A DNA stretch of 64,000 nucleotides from Aquimarina algicola (GTDB taxonomy: Bacteria; Bacteroidota; Bacteroidia; Flavobacteriales; Flavobacteriaceae). The notes beneath the pieces were generated by a model. It was not told the DNA's origin and ran no database searches. It saw only the letters and a program-made list of their open reading frames with translations. Each line of letters opens with the position of its first letter. The first letter of the stretch is position 1. The position numbers were made by a program, and so were the translations under genes. This document shows positions 29,297-38,185 of this stretch, one piece after another. The stretch is from the NCBI RefSeq assembly GCF_006443095.1, contig NZ_VFWZ01000009.1, forward strand, positions 124,001 through 188,000, in the 5' to 3' direction.

Positions 29297-30184
29297 ATGA
29301 TTTTATTAGCTGATGGTGGTTCCACAAAATGTGATTGGATTCTTCTAGATGATTCAGGAGATATTGTTTTTAAAACCCGTACAAAAGGTTTAAATCCTGC
29401 TGTATTTGAAAAATCCCTTCTCGAAAAAAGAATTGAAGAGAACGATGAACTTTCTTCTTATAAAGAAAAAGTAGATACCGTTCACTTTTACGGGGCAGGT
29501 TGTGGAACACAAAAACCAGCAGCAATGTTAAAAGGTGTCTTCGAAGCATTTTTTGCAAATGCAGATGTTGTTGTAAAAGAAGATATGGTTGCTGCGGTAT
29601 ATGCAGCGACAACAGAACCAGGAATTGTTTGTATACTCGGTACAGGGTCTAATAGTTGTTATTATGATGGTGATGATATCCATATGACAGTCGATTCTCT
29701 AGGATATATATTAATGGATGAAGCTAGTGGTAATTATTTTGGGAAAAGATTAATACGTGATTATTATTATAAAAGAATGCCACCTGAAATAGCATCTGAA
29801 TTTGAAAAACGTTTTGATCTCTCTTCGGATTCAATTAAAGAAAATCTTTATAAAAAAGACAATCCAAACACGTATTTAGCTTCTTTTGCAGAGTTTATTT
29901 TTACGAGTATTCGTAACGGGTATTTTTATAAAATTTTGACCGAAGGAATTCAAGAGTTTGTAGAAAATAGAGTTTTATGTTTTCCAGAAGCTCAGAATGT
30001 GCCTATTCATTTTATAGGTTCTATCGCTCATTTTAGCGAAGATATTATTAGAGCTGCTGTATGGCCATATCATCTTACCGTAGGTAATATTGTAAGGAGA
30101 CCTATTGATGGAATCATTGATTATTATCGAAACGAAATCATAAATAAAAATAAAACTATAGGTTCAAAATCTACTCAGGAATAG
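29297..30184 (+). CDS. BadF/BadG-type kinase, N-acetylglucosamine kinase-like
   Basis: 295 residues of the ASKHA (actin-like ATPase) fold: phosphate-1 motif LLADGGSTKCDWILLD, GAGCGTQKPA, and phosphate-2 region CILGTGSNSCYY. The family includes eukaryotic-type GlcNAc kinase and bacterial glucosamine kinases. The substrate may be N-acetylglucosamine, glucosamine or possibly glucose. The last is worth noting because maltose phosphorylase releases free glucose and no glucokinase is seen in the window. Its 3' end overlaps the opposing sensor kinase gene by 14 bp. Confidence 0.85.
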   Translation: MILLADGGSTKCDWILLDDSGDIVFKTRTKGLNPAVFEKSLLEKRIEENDELSSYKEKVDTVHFYGAGCGTQKPAAMLKGVFEAFFANADVVVKEDMVAAVYAATTEPGIVCILGTGSNSCYYDGDDIHMTVDSLGYILMDEASGNYFGKRLIRDYYYKRMPPEIASEFEKRFDLSSDSIKENLYKKDNPNTYLASFAEFIFTSIRNGYFYKILTEGIQEFVENRVLCFPEAQNVPIHFIGSIAHFSEDIIRAAVWPYHLTVGNIVRRPIDGIIDYYRNEIINKNKTIGSKSTQE

Positions 30185-31988
30185 TATAATTGAGAGTAAC
30201 TCGGCTGCCTTCTCCGGGTTTAGAATTGATGAATATTCTGCCATTGATATAATTCATTCTTTCTTTCATAAAAAATAATCCCATACCTCCTTTTGCATTA
30301 TTATCAGGTTTGGCAGGTATTTTATCGGGATCAAACCCTTTACCGTTGTCAACTATGGTAATACTTAGTATAGACTCAGATAAATTGACGGTCACTAATA
30401 TATAATCTGAATCAGCATATTTTATTGCATTATTTACAGCTTCTTGAGTAACTCTATATAAATTTGTTTCTACTAAGCTGTCAAATCTTTGATGTAATTC
30501 AGATTCTTGTTCCAACACAATACGCTTACCGGTAAGCTTAGAAAGTTCTGTAACCATCTTTTGTAAAGCGATGAGAATACCATAATCTTTTAATTCGGGA
30601 GGGGTTAAATTGAAAGTAGCAATTCTGATACCTTGTATCAAGTCATCAGATAATTGCTTTAATCCTTCAATTTTTTGTTCGGTTCGTTCTTGATTTTTTA
30701 AGTTGATAGATTCTATATTAAGCTTTAGTGCAGTGAGCATTTGGCCAATACTATCATGTATTTCTTTAGCAATTCTTTTTCTTTCTTCTTCCTGTGCTTC
30801 GACTATTTGACTTGCATTTGATTTTTGGATTTCTTGTTGTTCTTTATATCGAACGGCATTTAGTCTTTCAATCTCTTTTTGAGCTTCTTTCCGTTTAGAG
30901 ATATCAGAACATAATACTAATTTTTCTGAATCTCCAGATATTTTAAAAATAGTATAGATCGACACATCAAGCCAAATTTGTTCACCTTTATTTGTTTTGA
31001 TAGAGAACTCTTCGTTAAAAATATTTCCTTTATTCTGTTTTAATAACTGAAGCAGTCTATTTTTTTGGACTTCATTTAAGTTGATGAAATCTGCCAGATT
31101 CTTTTGCTTAGGATTGTCTTCTGCATTTAAAATTTGAGTAAAACGTTCTCCCAGATTTATGATAGTACCCTTATGATCTACTCTTGCATATAATAGTGTC
31201 TGATCTATAGCCTTGGTAAGTGAAATTAATTCTTGAACATTTTGTTCCTGTTTTTTTCTCAACTCTTCAGTTCTATGAGCCATATCTTCAGTTCTCTTCT
31301 GCGACAGCATCAAATCCGATATTGTCTTCTTAATCGTAATGGTAGCAGGTCTGAATAATAGGAAAAATTCAAAGATTAATATCAAAATAATAATGATAAA
31401 AAGAATATACTCGATTCTTTTTAAACTGGATACTTTTTGCTTAGCCTCTTTATCATATTGAAAAACAATTGCATCCATTTGTTTTAAAAAGAGCGGCTCG
31501 TATTTTATAACTCTATTTAAATGAGATTTAAAATCTTTTGTGTTTTTTGAATCACTTTTGATTACATATAATGCTTCAACAGTATTTTTATAGACTTCCT
31601 GAAAATAAGGATCAAGTGCCGCAAACATTTTCATGATTTCTGTACTGTCTTTATGTTTTTTCTGAACAGATTCATTGTATTGTGTTAGTATTTCTTGGGC
31701 TTCTTTCCATAAATCTACAGTAACCTCTAGATGATTGATATGTTGGTTTTTTAATTCTTCGTCTGTGAAATACTCAATTAATAATAACTCTTTAGCTATT
31801 TTCTGACTGAGCATTCTTTGTTTTCCGGAGATATTGATGATTCTGGAGTCATCTATTTGAGTATTTAAATACTTTTGAATAAAAAACTGAGCGCCTATTG
31901 TAAAAAGAGCAATTGCTCCTAAAGCAATAATATAAATTTTGCTTAAACGGCTAAATGTTTGATGATCTAAAGATTCTTGCTTGTTCAA
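30171..31988 (-). CDS. NarX-like sensor histidine kinase, nitrate/nitrite sensing
   Basis: 605 residues. Membrane helix at about 17-36, then a PilJ/NarX-type periplasmic sensor with P-box INISGKQRMLSQK (Arg58 lines up with the nitrate-contacting Arg of NarX), second helix at about 185-207, PAS domain at about 240-360, and a HisKA_3 dimerisation region RIAKEIHDSIGQ with His411. HATPase follows with NAIKYA, DNGKGFD and GGMGLFFMKERM. It should sense periplasmic nitrate or nitrite and phosphorylate the NarL-like regulator at 37476-38159. It is the last gene of the nirB-nirD-DUF4202 operon (12 bp from DUF4202). Confidence 0.88.
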   Translation of the reverse strand: MNKQESLDHQTFSRLSKIYIIALGAIALFTIGAQFFIQKYLNTQIDDSRIINISGKQRMLSQKIAKELLLIEYFTDEELKNQHINHLEVTVDLWKEAQEILTQYNESVQKKHKDSTEIMKMFAALDPYFQEVYKNTVEALYVIKSDSKNTKDFKSHLNRVIKYEPLFLKQMDAIVFQYDKEAKQKVSSLKRIEYILFIIIILILIFEFFLLFRPATITIKKTISDLMLSQKRTEDMAHRTEELRKKQEQNVQELISLTKAIDQTLLYARVDHKGTIINLGERFTQILNAEDNPKQKNLADFINLNEVQKNRLLQLLKQNKGNIFNEEFSIKTNKGEQIWLDVSIYTIFKISGDSEKLVLCSDISKRKEAQKEIERLNAVRYKEQQEIQKSNASQIVEAQEEERKRIAKEIHDSIGQMLTALKLNIESINLKNQERTEQKIEGLKQLSDDLIQGIRIATFNLTPPELKDYGILIALQKMVTELSKLTGKRIVLEQESELHQRFDSLVETNLYRVTQEAVNNAIKYADSDYILVTVNLSESILSITIVDNGKGFDPDKIPAKPDNNAKGGMGLFFMKERMNYINGRIFINSKPGEGSRVTLNYTIPE

Positions 31989-32000
31989 TGTAAAAAAGAT

Positions 32001-32585
32001 TTATTGCAATGCTTGTTTGATTAAAGATAACCCATCCTCTGAATACGATAACTCCAAGGCAGCTTCATGACCCTTTTCAGACATTTTACGCCATGTTTTT
32101 TGTAAAATATCGATAACTTTTTCATCAGTATGTTTTTTAGAAAATTCCTCGTAATAATAATTGAGAAAAACTAAACAAATTACATCTTCTAGCGTTTGTG
32201 TTTCTTTGTTTTTTTTTAGTTTTTTTTTCTGAAGCAAAAATGAAACATTATCTATAGTACTATTATCATATCCAACTTCTTCAAGAATTTTTGCAGTGGT
32301 AGTTGCATGAAATTTTTTCAGTTCTTCGCGCCATTTTAGATATCCTACTCTATTCATAGGGTAGGTGTCTCTAGGAATTTTCCATCTACAAATGTGTTGC
32401 GCCCTTGCCGCTATTTTTAAAGCTTCTGAAGCATCGGGCTCAAACGTAGTAATCATTTTGGTCATTCGTTGACCATAGAGGAGTTCTTTGGCAATCGATT
32501 CACCATCTACTTTTTCTTTATTTGGATCTTCTGCATTGGCTTTATCAATTAATGAATAAGCGTTTGTAAGTTTATCATCGATCAT
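32001..32585 (-). CDS. DUF4202 family protein
   Basis: 194 residues, no signal peptide or helices crossing the membrane. RAQHICRWKIPRDTYPMNRVGYLKWREELKKFHA is the conserved core of DUF4202; its His, Arg and Asp residues recall HD-type hydrolases but no full HD motif is present. Function unknown. The family recurs beside assimilatory nitrite reductases, and here it sits between nirD (62 bp) and the sensor kinase (12 bp), so a supporting or regulatory role in nitrite assimilation is the best inference. Confidence 0.8.
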   Translation of the reverse strand: MIDDKLTNAYSLIDKANAEDPNKEKVDGESIAKELLYGQRMTKMITTFEPDASEALKIAARAQHICRWKIPRDTYPMNRVGYLKWREELKKFHATTTAKILEEVGYDNSTIDNVSFLLQKKKLKKNKETQTLEDVICLVFLNYYYEEFSKKHTDEKVIDILQKTWRKMSEKGHEAALELSYSEDGLSLIKQALQ

Positions 32586-32647
32586 AAGAGTGATTTTGAT
32601 ATACTAACAAAGTTAATATTTTTAACTTAGTTTTTTATATGTTTTCT

Positions 32648-33025
32648 TTATTCAGAAAAGCCTATATAAACATTATTGTTTTTAATCTTTACGGGATAAG
32701 TAGCAATAGGAGGGAGGTCACCGTTTAGATTTTCCCCATTTTCTAAAGAAAAAGTTTTTTTATGCATGGGGCAGGCAACTTTAGGAATACCATTTTGATC
32801 ACCAATCATTCCTCTGCTTAGTACCATCTCCATTTTATGCGGACAAACATTTTGACAGGCATACCATTTATTTCTTCTGCTAAAATTAAATACAGCTATT
32901 TGCTTTTCTTTATATTTTATGCATGCGCCTCCATTAACAGGAAAATCGTCTACTGATGCTGCTTTAAACCAAACTTTTACTTCTTCGGTATCTATTTTTT
33001 TATAAATTTCTAAAATTTCTTGCAT
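32648..33025 (-). CDS. nirD: Nitrite reductase small subunit, Rieske-type
   Basis: 125 residues. A Rieske fold with both cluster boxes intact: CPHK (Cys61, His63) and CPMH (Cys85, His88). NirD proteins of enterobacteria lack these ligands, so this version should hold a [2Fe-2S] cluster. It would form the NADH-dependent assimilatory nitrite reductase with NirB, whose gene ends 62 bp upstream. Confidence 0.9.
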   Translation of the reverse strand: MQEILEIYKKIDTEEVKVWFKAASVDDFPVNGGACIKYKEKQIAVFNFSRRNKWYACQNVCPHKMEMVLSRGMIGDQNGIPKVACPMHKKTFSLENGENLNGDLPPIATYPVKIKNNNVYIGFSE

Positions 33026-33087
33026 TGCTATTAACTTTTTTAGGGTTTTTGTTTGAATTTTGTATTAGAAATGTGTTCTTATTAGTG

Positions 33088-35604
33088 TTATTGCCATGGT
33101 TGAGGCATCTTTTGCTCCCTTAATGGAACAAACACCAGGCTATCATCTGTATCATCACTATTCACAAAGTGATTAAATCGCTTCATGATTTCTTCATTTT
33201 GAATCGCCTGTGTCCACTCACATTGAAAATGATTAACTAGTTGTTGCATTTCTAATTCTAGTTCATCTGCTAATCCAAGTTTATCATCAATAACTACTTT
33301 TTTTAGATACTCAATACCACCATCTAAATTGTCTAGCCATTTAGCCGTACGTTCTAGCGGCGCTGCAGTTCTTATATAAAACATTAAAAATCTATCTATA
33401 TATTTGATAACATTTTCATTATCAATTTTTTCAGCTAAAAGTTCTGCATGTCTTGGGTTTGCACCACCATTACCACATACATATAAATTCCATCCTCCTT
33501 CTACTGCAATAACACCAAAATCTTTGCACCTCGCTTCTGCACATTCTCGTATGCAACCGGAAACACCACCTTTGATTTTATGAGGCGATCTAAGGCCTTT
33601 ATATCTGTTTTCTAATGCTATTGCAAAACTTACACTTTCATCCATACCATACCTACACCATGTTGATCCTACACAGCTTTTTACAGTACGCAATGATTTA
33701 CCATAAGCATGGCCACTTTCAAAGCCATGATCTATAAGTTCTTTCCATATTTTTGGAAGCTGATCTAATCGCGCTCCAAAAAAATCGATGCGTTGCCCAC
33801 CCGTAATTTTGGTATACAAGTCATATTTTTTACCAATCTCGCCCAATACGATTAATTTTTCTGGTGTAATTTCTCCTCCCGGAATTCTTGGAACAACAGA
33901 ATATGTTCCATTACGTTGGATATTGGCCAAGAATCTATCATTTGAATCTTGAATAACTTCTTCTTTGTTTGCAGTATCGGCATAAATACTTGCCATAATA
34001 GAGGCAATAATAGGCTTACAGGTTTCACATCCATCACCTTTACCATAATGATTCAGAACTTGATCATACGTTCTGTATCCCTTTAGTTTTATGATATCAA
34101 AAAGTTCTTGTCTGTTTAAGTCAAAATGTTCACAAATTGTATCTTTAATTTCTTTTCCAAGGGATTTTAGCGTTTCATTTACCAAGTCTTTTACCATTGG
34201 CTTACAGCCTCCGCAACCTGTTCCTGCTTTGGTACACGATATAACATCTTCTAGAGTATCACAAGTACCATCTTGAATAGCGGTACATATTGTTTCTTTT
34301 GAGATGTTTTCACAAGAACAGATCTGTGCACTGTTTGGTAAATCCATCACATTGCCAAGTGGAGAAACATCTCCTCCCTCACGATTTCCTAAAATTAAAT
34401 TTTCAGGATCTTCGGGTAAAGAAATATTATTATGATAAAGTTGAAACAATGCATTATAATCTGAAGAGTCTCCTATTAGTATTCCTCCTAGTAATTTTGT
34501 CTTGTCTTCTGATATATTTATTCTTTTATATATGCCTTTGCATTTGTTTTCATAGACTATAGAGTGAATATTCTCATCTGTAGATAAAGCATTTCCAAAA
34601 CTTGCTACTTCGGTACCAATAAGTTTTAGTTGGGTAGACATATCTATGTCTTCTGCCATTACGGTATCTGTTTCTCCTGTGATTTGAGCTACAGCTACAT
34701 TTGCCATTTCGTATCCAGGAGCTACAAGACCATATATCATATTATTATAGAGTGCTACTTCTCCTATCGCATAGATACAATCATCTGATGTTTTCATCTT
34801 GTTATCAACAATGATTCCTCCTCTAGGGCCTATTGCGAGTCCACTATGCTTAGCTATCTCATCTCTTGGTCGAATTCCTGCTGATATTACGAGCATATCA
34901 ACTAAAAGATGATCATGATCTATATATTCTAGCCCTTCTATAGCATGTGTTCCTTTGATATTTTTTGTTTGTTTATCCAAGTGAACCGTTAATCCAAGTT
35001 CTTCAATTGTTGCTTGGAGCATATCACTTGCTCCTTTGTCTAACTGTCTTGGCATTAATTTAGAAGCGAATTCTACTACATGTGCTTGTAATCCGAGTTC
35101 TTTTACCGCATTAGCAGCTTCTAGACCTAATAAGCCTCCTCCTAAGATTGCAGCTTTTGTTTTTCCTTCAGATTTTAGTTTTGATGCATAGGATTCGATT
35201 GCTTCTAGATCTTCTATAGTTCTGTATACAAAGACTCCTTCTTTTTCTATCCCTTCTATTTGAGGTACAAATGCAGATGATCCAGTAGCTATCACAAGAT
35301 AGTCATACGCATATTTTACACCTCTATGATTCGAAACTGTCTTTGCACTTCTGTTAATTTCTGTAATCATTTCTGAGGTGTGAAGATCAATATTATGATC
35401 GGTATACCATTGTAAAGAAGATAAACTTAAATCTTCAGAGTTCTTTCCGGTGTAGTATTCACTAAGATGCACTCGATCATAAGCATGTCTAGGTTCTTCT
35501 CCAAAAACAGTTAGACTGTAATGTTCATATTTTTTGGAAGCCACAAATTTTTCGCAAAACTTGTATCCTACCATACCATTGCCAATAACAATTACCTTTT
35601 TCAT
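33088..35604 (-). CDS. nirB: Nitrite reductase large subunit
   Basis: 838 residues. N-terminal FAD/NAD reductase (VIGNGMVGYKFCEKF; second nucleotide motif AAILGGGLLGLEAANA), two BFD-like [2Fe-2S] regions (ICSCENI...GCGGCKP at about 430-475 and a second ending GCETCKP near 535), then the siroheme/[4Fe-4S] part with CVGSTWC (Cys644, Cys650) and CIREC (Cys684, Cys688). It reduces nitrite to ammonium with NADH in the cytoplasm. The promoter carries the AAGTA-N4-TACTT palindrome. The operon order is nirB, nirD, DUF4202, sensor kinase. Confidence 0.95.
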   Translation of the reverse strand: MKKVIVIGNGMVGYKFCEKFVASKKYEHYSLTVFGEEPRHAYDRVHLSEYYTGKNSEDLSLSSLQWYTDHNIDLHTSEMITEINRSAKTVSNHRGVKYAYDYLVIATGSSAFVPQIEGIEKEGVFVYRTIEDLEAIESYASKLKSEGKTKAAILGGGLLGLEAANAVKELGLQAHVVEFASKLMPRQLDKGASDMLQATIEELGLTVHLDKQTKNIKGTHAIEGLEYIDHDHLLVDMLVISAGIRPRDEIAKHSGLAIGPRGGIIVDNKMKTSDDCIYAIGEVALYNNMIYGLVAPGYEMANVAVAQITGETDTVMAEDIDMSTQLKLIGTEVASFGNALSTDENIHSIVYENKCKGIYKRINISEDKTKLLGGILIGDSSDYNALFQLYHNNISLPEDPENLILGNREGGDVSPLGNVMDLPNSAQICSCENISKETICTAIQDGTCDTLEDVISCTKAGTGCGGCKPMVKDLVNETLKSLGKEIKDTICEHFDLNRQELFDIIKLKGYRTYDQVLNHYGKGDGCETCKPIIASIMASIYADTANKEEVIQDSNDRFLANIQRNGTYSVVPRIPGGEITPEKLIVLGEIGKKYDLYTKITGGQRIDFFGARLDQLPKIWKELIDHGFESGHAYGKSLRTVKSCVGSTWCRYGMDESVSFAIALENRYKGLRSPHKIKGGVSGCIRECAEARCKDFGVIAVEGGWNLYVCGNGGANPRHAELLAEKIDNENVIKYIDRFLMFYIRTAAPLERTAKWLDNLDGGIEYLKKVVIDDKLGLADELELEMQQLVNHFQCEWTQAIQNEEIMKRFNHFVNSDDTDDSLVFVPLREQKMPQPWQ

Positions 35605-35623
35605 AAACTACGTATTAAAACGA

Positions 35624-35650
35624 TAAAATTAAGTATTAATACTTAATTTT
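35624..35650 (-). promoter_or_regulatory. nirB promoter with 26-bp perfect palindrome
   Basis: 35625-35650 is a perfect inverted repeat whose core is AAGTATTAATACTT (35631-35644). Read on the minus strand, the last T of the core starts a -7-like TAATTTTA (35631 down to 35624), 19 bp before the nirB ATG. No TTTG box is seen at the -33 distance. The same register recurs at 37176 and 39369. Confidence 0.65.
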
Positions 35651-35710
35651 TAAGTAAGAATTACGTAATTATAGATACGGTTAATTGAGAATCTAAAAAA
35701 AATAAACAAA

Positions 35711-35740
35711 AAAACCTGCGAAATCATTTCACAGGTTTTT
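35711..35740 (-). terminator. Intrinsic terminator of the porin gene
   Basis: A 14-bp stem with one mismatch (35711-35724 with 35726-35739) lies 35 bp past the porin stop on the minus strand and is followed there by a long T-rich tract (complement of the A run at 35701-35714). It separates porin transcription from nirB. Confidence 0.85.
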
Positions 35741-35774
35741 GATAAATATTGTTTTTGATAGTTTAATACTTTTA

Positions 35775-37082
35775 TTAATTTACTTCTACAGGTTTTGGTT
35801 TAGGACTCCATTTTAATAAATTTGGTTTTACGACCAACATAGCCCATCCCCAATATTGAGCATCTTTTGGGTTGCTTACATTTTTTAATACTTCCATTGT
35901 GTCTGAAGCAAACATATGAGAGTATCCAACTTTTAGCGTAGCAAAGGGTAATACTTTTTGAGTAAATACTATATCTATTTCTGTACCGAGATAATCATCC
36001 TCATCTCCTAAATCTTCTGCAGTTGCAAAATAGTGAGCGCTTACTAATAGATTAGACTTTTCTCCGGTTTTGATAACAGTTTTTGCATAGATGTCATTTA
36101 AACCAACATTATTTGCATGATTCCCTACATAAAAATAATCCATATACCCATTGAATTTATGGTTTGTACCAAAAATAGGGAAGAAAGATTCTATTTCTCC
36201 ATCTGCAGCTCCGTTTTCATCACCGCTTAGCGTCTCAAAACCTAAACCAAAAAGTGTGTTACCTGGTTTGTAATTTACTTCTAATAATCCATTATAGGCA
36301 GATAAATCTACTTCTTCTGTAAATTCACCTGTTTGAGCATATAAATTTGCTATTATCGATAAACCTTCCGCAGGTTTACCCACAAGATGTGCACCAAAGG
36401 TCTGACGATTTACATTACCATCAACGGGTACTTGATCTTCAAGATTTTGATAAGAATTATTTGCAAAAAGAAGACTACCAGAAAATTTTTCCCAATCTTT
36501 ATGTAACCATGCATATACCATTCCTTTGTAATCGAAAACGGCTCTGGCATTTCCTGCATTGTTTGGGTCGAAAAGTGTATTTTCATTACTAACACCATTT
36601 TGATTAAATGCAAAACCTATGTCTAATTTTAAACTTCCTTTTTCATATTTTAATAAAGCAGCATCATGAAATCTTCCTTGCATAGCCCAATCTAATCCTC
36701 CAAAAATCCTTTGATCATCATACGATAATGCCTGTCGACCTAATTTGGTAGACCAACCATCACCAAATTTAAAATTGATCCAAGCTTGAGCTAATGAAAA
36801 ACTGTTATTACCATCTACAGGAGAAATTTGTGGAGTGTCTCCCCATACACTTACATCCTGTACGCTCATAAAAGCAGAGAATTTTTCAGCTTTATATCCA
36901 AACTTTAGGCGTGAACGTTGTTGTACAAACGTTCCGGCATCTGTATTCTCGGGGATTAAAGTCCCAAAACCATTAAGATATTCTGCACGAGGCCTAATAT
37001 CTGCATCGATACTAAGCTCTTGAGCTGCGCCATTCAATACTCCTAATACAAAGAGTAAAATAAAATACGAAGTGTTTTTCAT
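35775..37082 (-). CDS. Alginate-export-type outer-membrane beta-barrel porin
   Basis: 435 residues. Signal peptide MKNTSYFILLFVLGVLNGAAQ, then a beta-barrel of the alginate-export family (RPRAEYLNGFG, RLKFGYKAEKFSAFMSVQDV, LGRQALSYDDQRIFGGLDW). Despite the family name, no alginate genes are nearby. Its place between nirB and the NarL-like regulator, together with a shared promoter palindrome, suggests that it is the outer-membrane pore for nitrate or nitrite. That role is inferred. Confidence 0.82.
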   Translation of the reverse strand: MKNTSYFILLFVLGVLNGAAQELSIDADIRPRAEYLNGFGTLIPENTDAGTFVQQRSRLKFGYKAEKFSAFMSVQDVSVWGDTPQISPVDGNNSFSLAQAWINFKFGDGWSTKLGRQALSYDDQRIFGGLDWAMQGRFHDAALLKYEKGSLKLDIGFAFNQNGVSNENTLFDPNNAGNARAVFDYKGMVYAWLHKDWEKFSGSLLFANNSYQNLEDQVPVDGNVNRQTFGAHLVGKPAEGLSIIANLYAQTGEFTEEVDLSAYNGLLEVNYKPGNTLFGLGFETLSGDENGAADGEIESFFPIFGTNHKFNGYMDYFYVGNHANNVGLNDIYAKTVIKTGEKSNLLVSAHYFATAEDLGDEDDYLGTEIDIVFTQKVLPFATLKVGYSHMFASDTMEVLKNVSNPKDAQYWGWAMLVVKPNLLKWSPKPKPVEVN

Positions 37083-37168
37083 TTGAATAATTTTTGGTTA
37101 AATAATAGTAGCAAATTTTTTATTGCTATGATTAGCTTTTTAATTGATTTAAAATTTAGTTACAAGAA

Positions 37169-37189
37169 CAAATCTAAGTATTAATACTT
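37169..37189 (-). promoter_or_regulatory. Porin promoter with AAGTA-N4-TACTT palindrome
   Basis: The core AAGTATTAATACTT at 37176-37189 is identical to that in front of nirB. On the minus strand its last T begins TAGATTTG (37176 down to 37169), a full match to the Bacteroidota -7 element TAnnTTTG. The start codon of the porin is 86 bp downstream. Confidence 0.7.
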
Positions 37190-37389
37190 GTTTATTTTAA
37201 TTTTTATAGATAAAAATACTTATTTTTGTTTAAAAAATTGAATTTTAGATTCATCAATCACTTAATATTTTATTAGGAACATTAAAAAGTTTTTTTTGCT
37301 AGGACTGTGAAAATTATTTCAATTGATTTTACAATTTTTAACTAGAATAAAACAACTTAATTTAACAATTTTTTCACAATTATATGATT

Positions 37390-37422
37390 TTTGTCATAGT
37401 TTTTGAAATATTTTTATTTTTG
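37390..37422 (+). promoter_or_regulatory. Bacteroidota-type promoter of the response regulator
   Basis: TTTG at 37390-37393, a 21-bp spacer and TATTTTTG at 37415-37422 match the -33 TTTG / -7 TAnnTTTG consensus. The ATG of the response regulator lies 53 bp downstream. No AAGTA palindrome is present, suggesting that it is expressed independently of the other nitrate promoters. Confidence 0.5.
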
Positions 37423-37475
37423 AAGTGGGAAAATTTTACTCGTAAAATAACGTAAACACACAATAGTCAAAAATC

Positions 37476-38159
37476 ATGATTAAAATAGTATTGGTAGATG
37501 ATCATTTTATGGTGAGGGATGGTATTCGTGCTATTCTAGAAGATGAAGATCGATATAGTGTCATAGGAGAGGCATCAAATGGAATAGAGGCAATTGGCTT
37601 GATAAAATCCCTATCTCCGGATATAGTTGTTTGTGATATTAGTATGCCTGAAATGTCAGGAATCGAATTAGTGCAAAAATTAGCGTCTTTAGGATTGTCG
37701 ACACGAACAATCATGTTGTCTATGCATGATTCTGATGAATATATTCTTCAATCAATTAATGCCGGTGCAGAAGGGTATTTGCTTAAGGGCGCTAGTAAAC
37801 AGGAATTTCTCAAAGCGCTCTCTATAGTTAGTAATGGAGAAAAGTATTTTAGTGGGGATGTGTCTTCAATTCTGGTAAAGAAAATACGTAATAGAGAATC
37901 TGAGGAATCATCGAGTAAATCGAGCAAGAGTAAAAAACAAATACAATTATTGCTTAATAACCCCTTTGATCTTACAAAACGCGAAAGTCAAATATTGCAC
38001 TTAGCGATTTCAGGAAAAACAAATAAAGATATAGCTTCAGAGCTTAATATTAGTAAGAGAACGACAGAAGTACATCGTTTTAATTTAATGAAGAAAATGG
38101 GGGTGAAAAATGTTTTAGAGCTTAGTAATAAGGCTAGAGAACATGGAATGTTACCCTAG
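37476..38159 (+). CDS. NarL/LuxR-family response regulator
   Basis: 227 residues. Receiver domain with VLVDDHFMVRDG, phosphorylated Asp54 in VVCDISMPEMSG, the Ser in LSMHDSDEY and Lys in YLLKGASKQ. A Lys/Ser-rich linker (about 140-160) leads to a LuxR-type helix-turn-helix (LTKRESQILHLAISGKTNKDIASELNISKRTTEVHR). It is the natural partner of the NarX-like kinase at 30171-31988, both lying in the nitrate island. It is the leading candidate, though not the only one, for binding the AAGTA-N4-TACTT palindromes. Confidence 0.92.
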   Translation: MIKIVLVDDHFMVRDGIRAILEDEDRYSVIGEASNGIEAIGLIKSLSPDIVVCDISMPEMSGIELVQKLASLGLSTRTIMLSMHDSDEYILQSINAGAEGYLLKGASKQEFLKALSIVSNGEKYFSGDVSSILVKKIRNRESEESSSKSSKSKKQIQLLLNNPFDLTKRESQILHLAISGKTNKDIASELNISKRTTEVHRFNLMKKMGVKNVLELSNKAREHGMLP

Positions 38160-38185
38160 CCTTCAATGATTTTACAAATATTGTG

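Larger units (their letters stand above)
37083..37475. other. Divergent control region, porin / NarL-like regulator
   Basis: 393 bp with no gene. It holds the palindromic porin promoter at 37169-37189 and a plus-strand promoter at 37390-37422. The rest is extremely AT-rich, with runs of T, and no further structure stands out. Confidence 0.65.
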
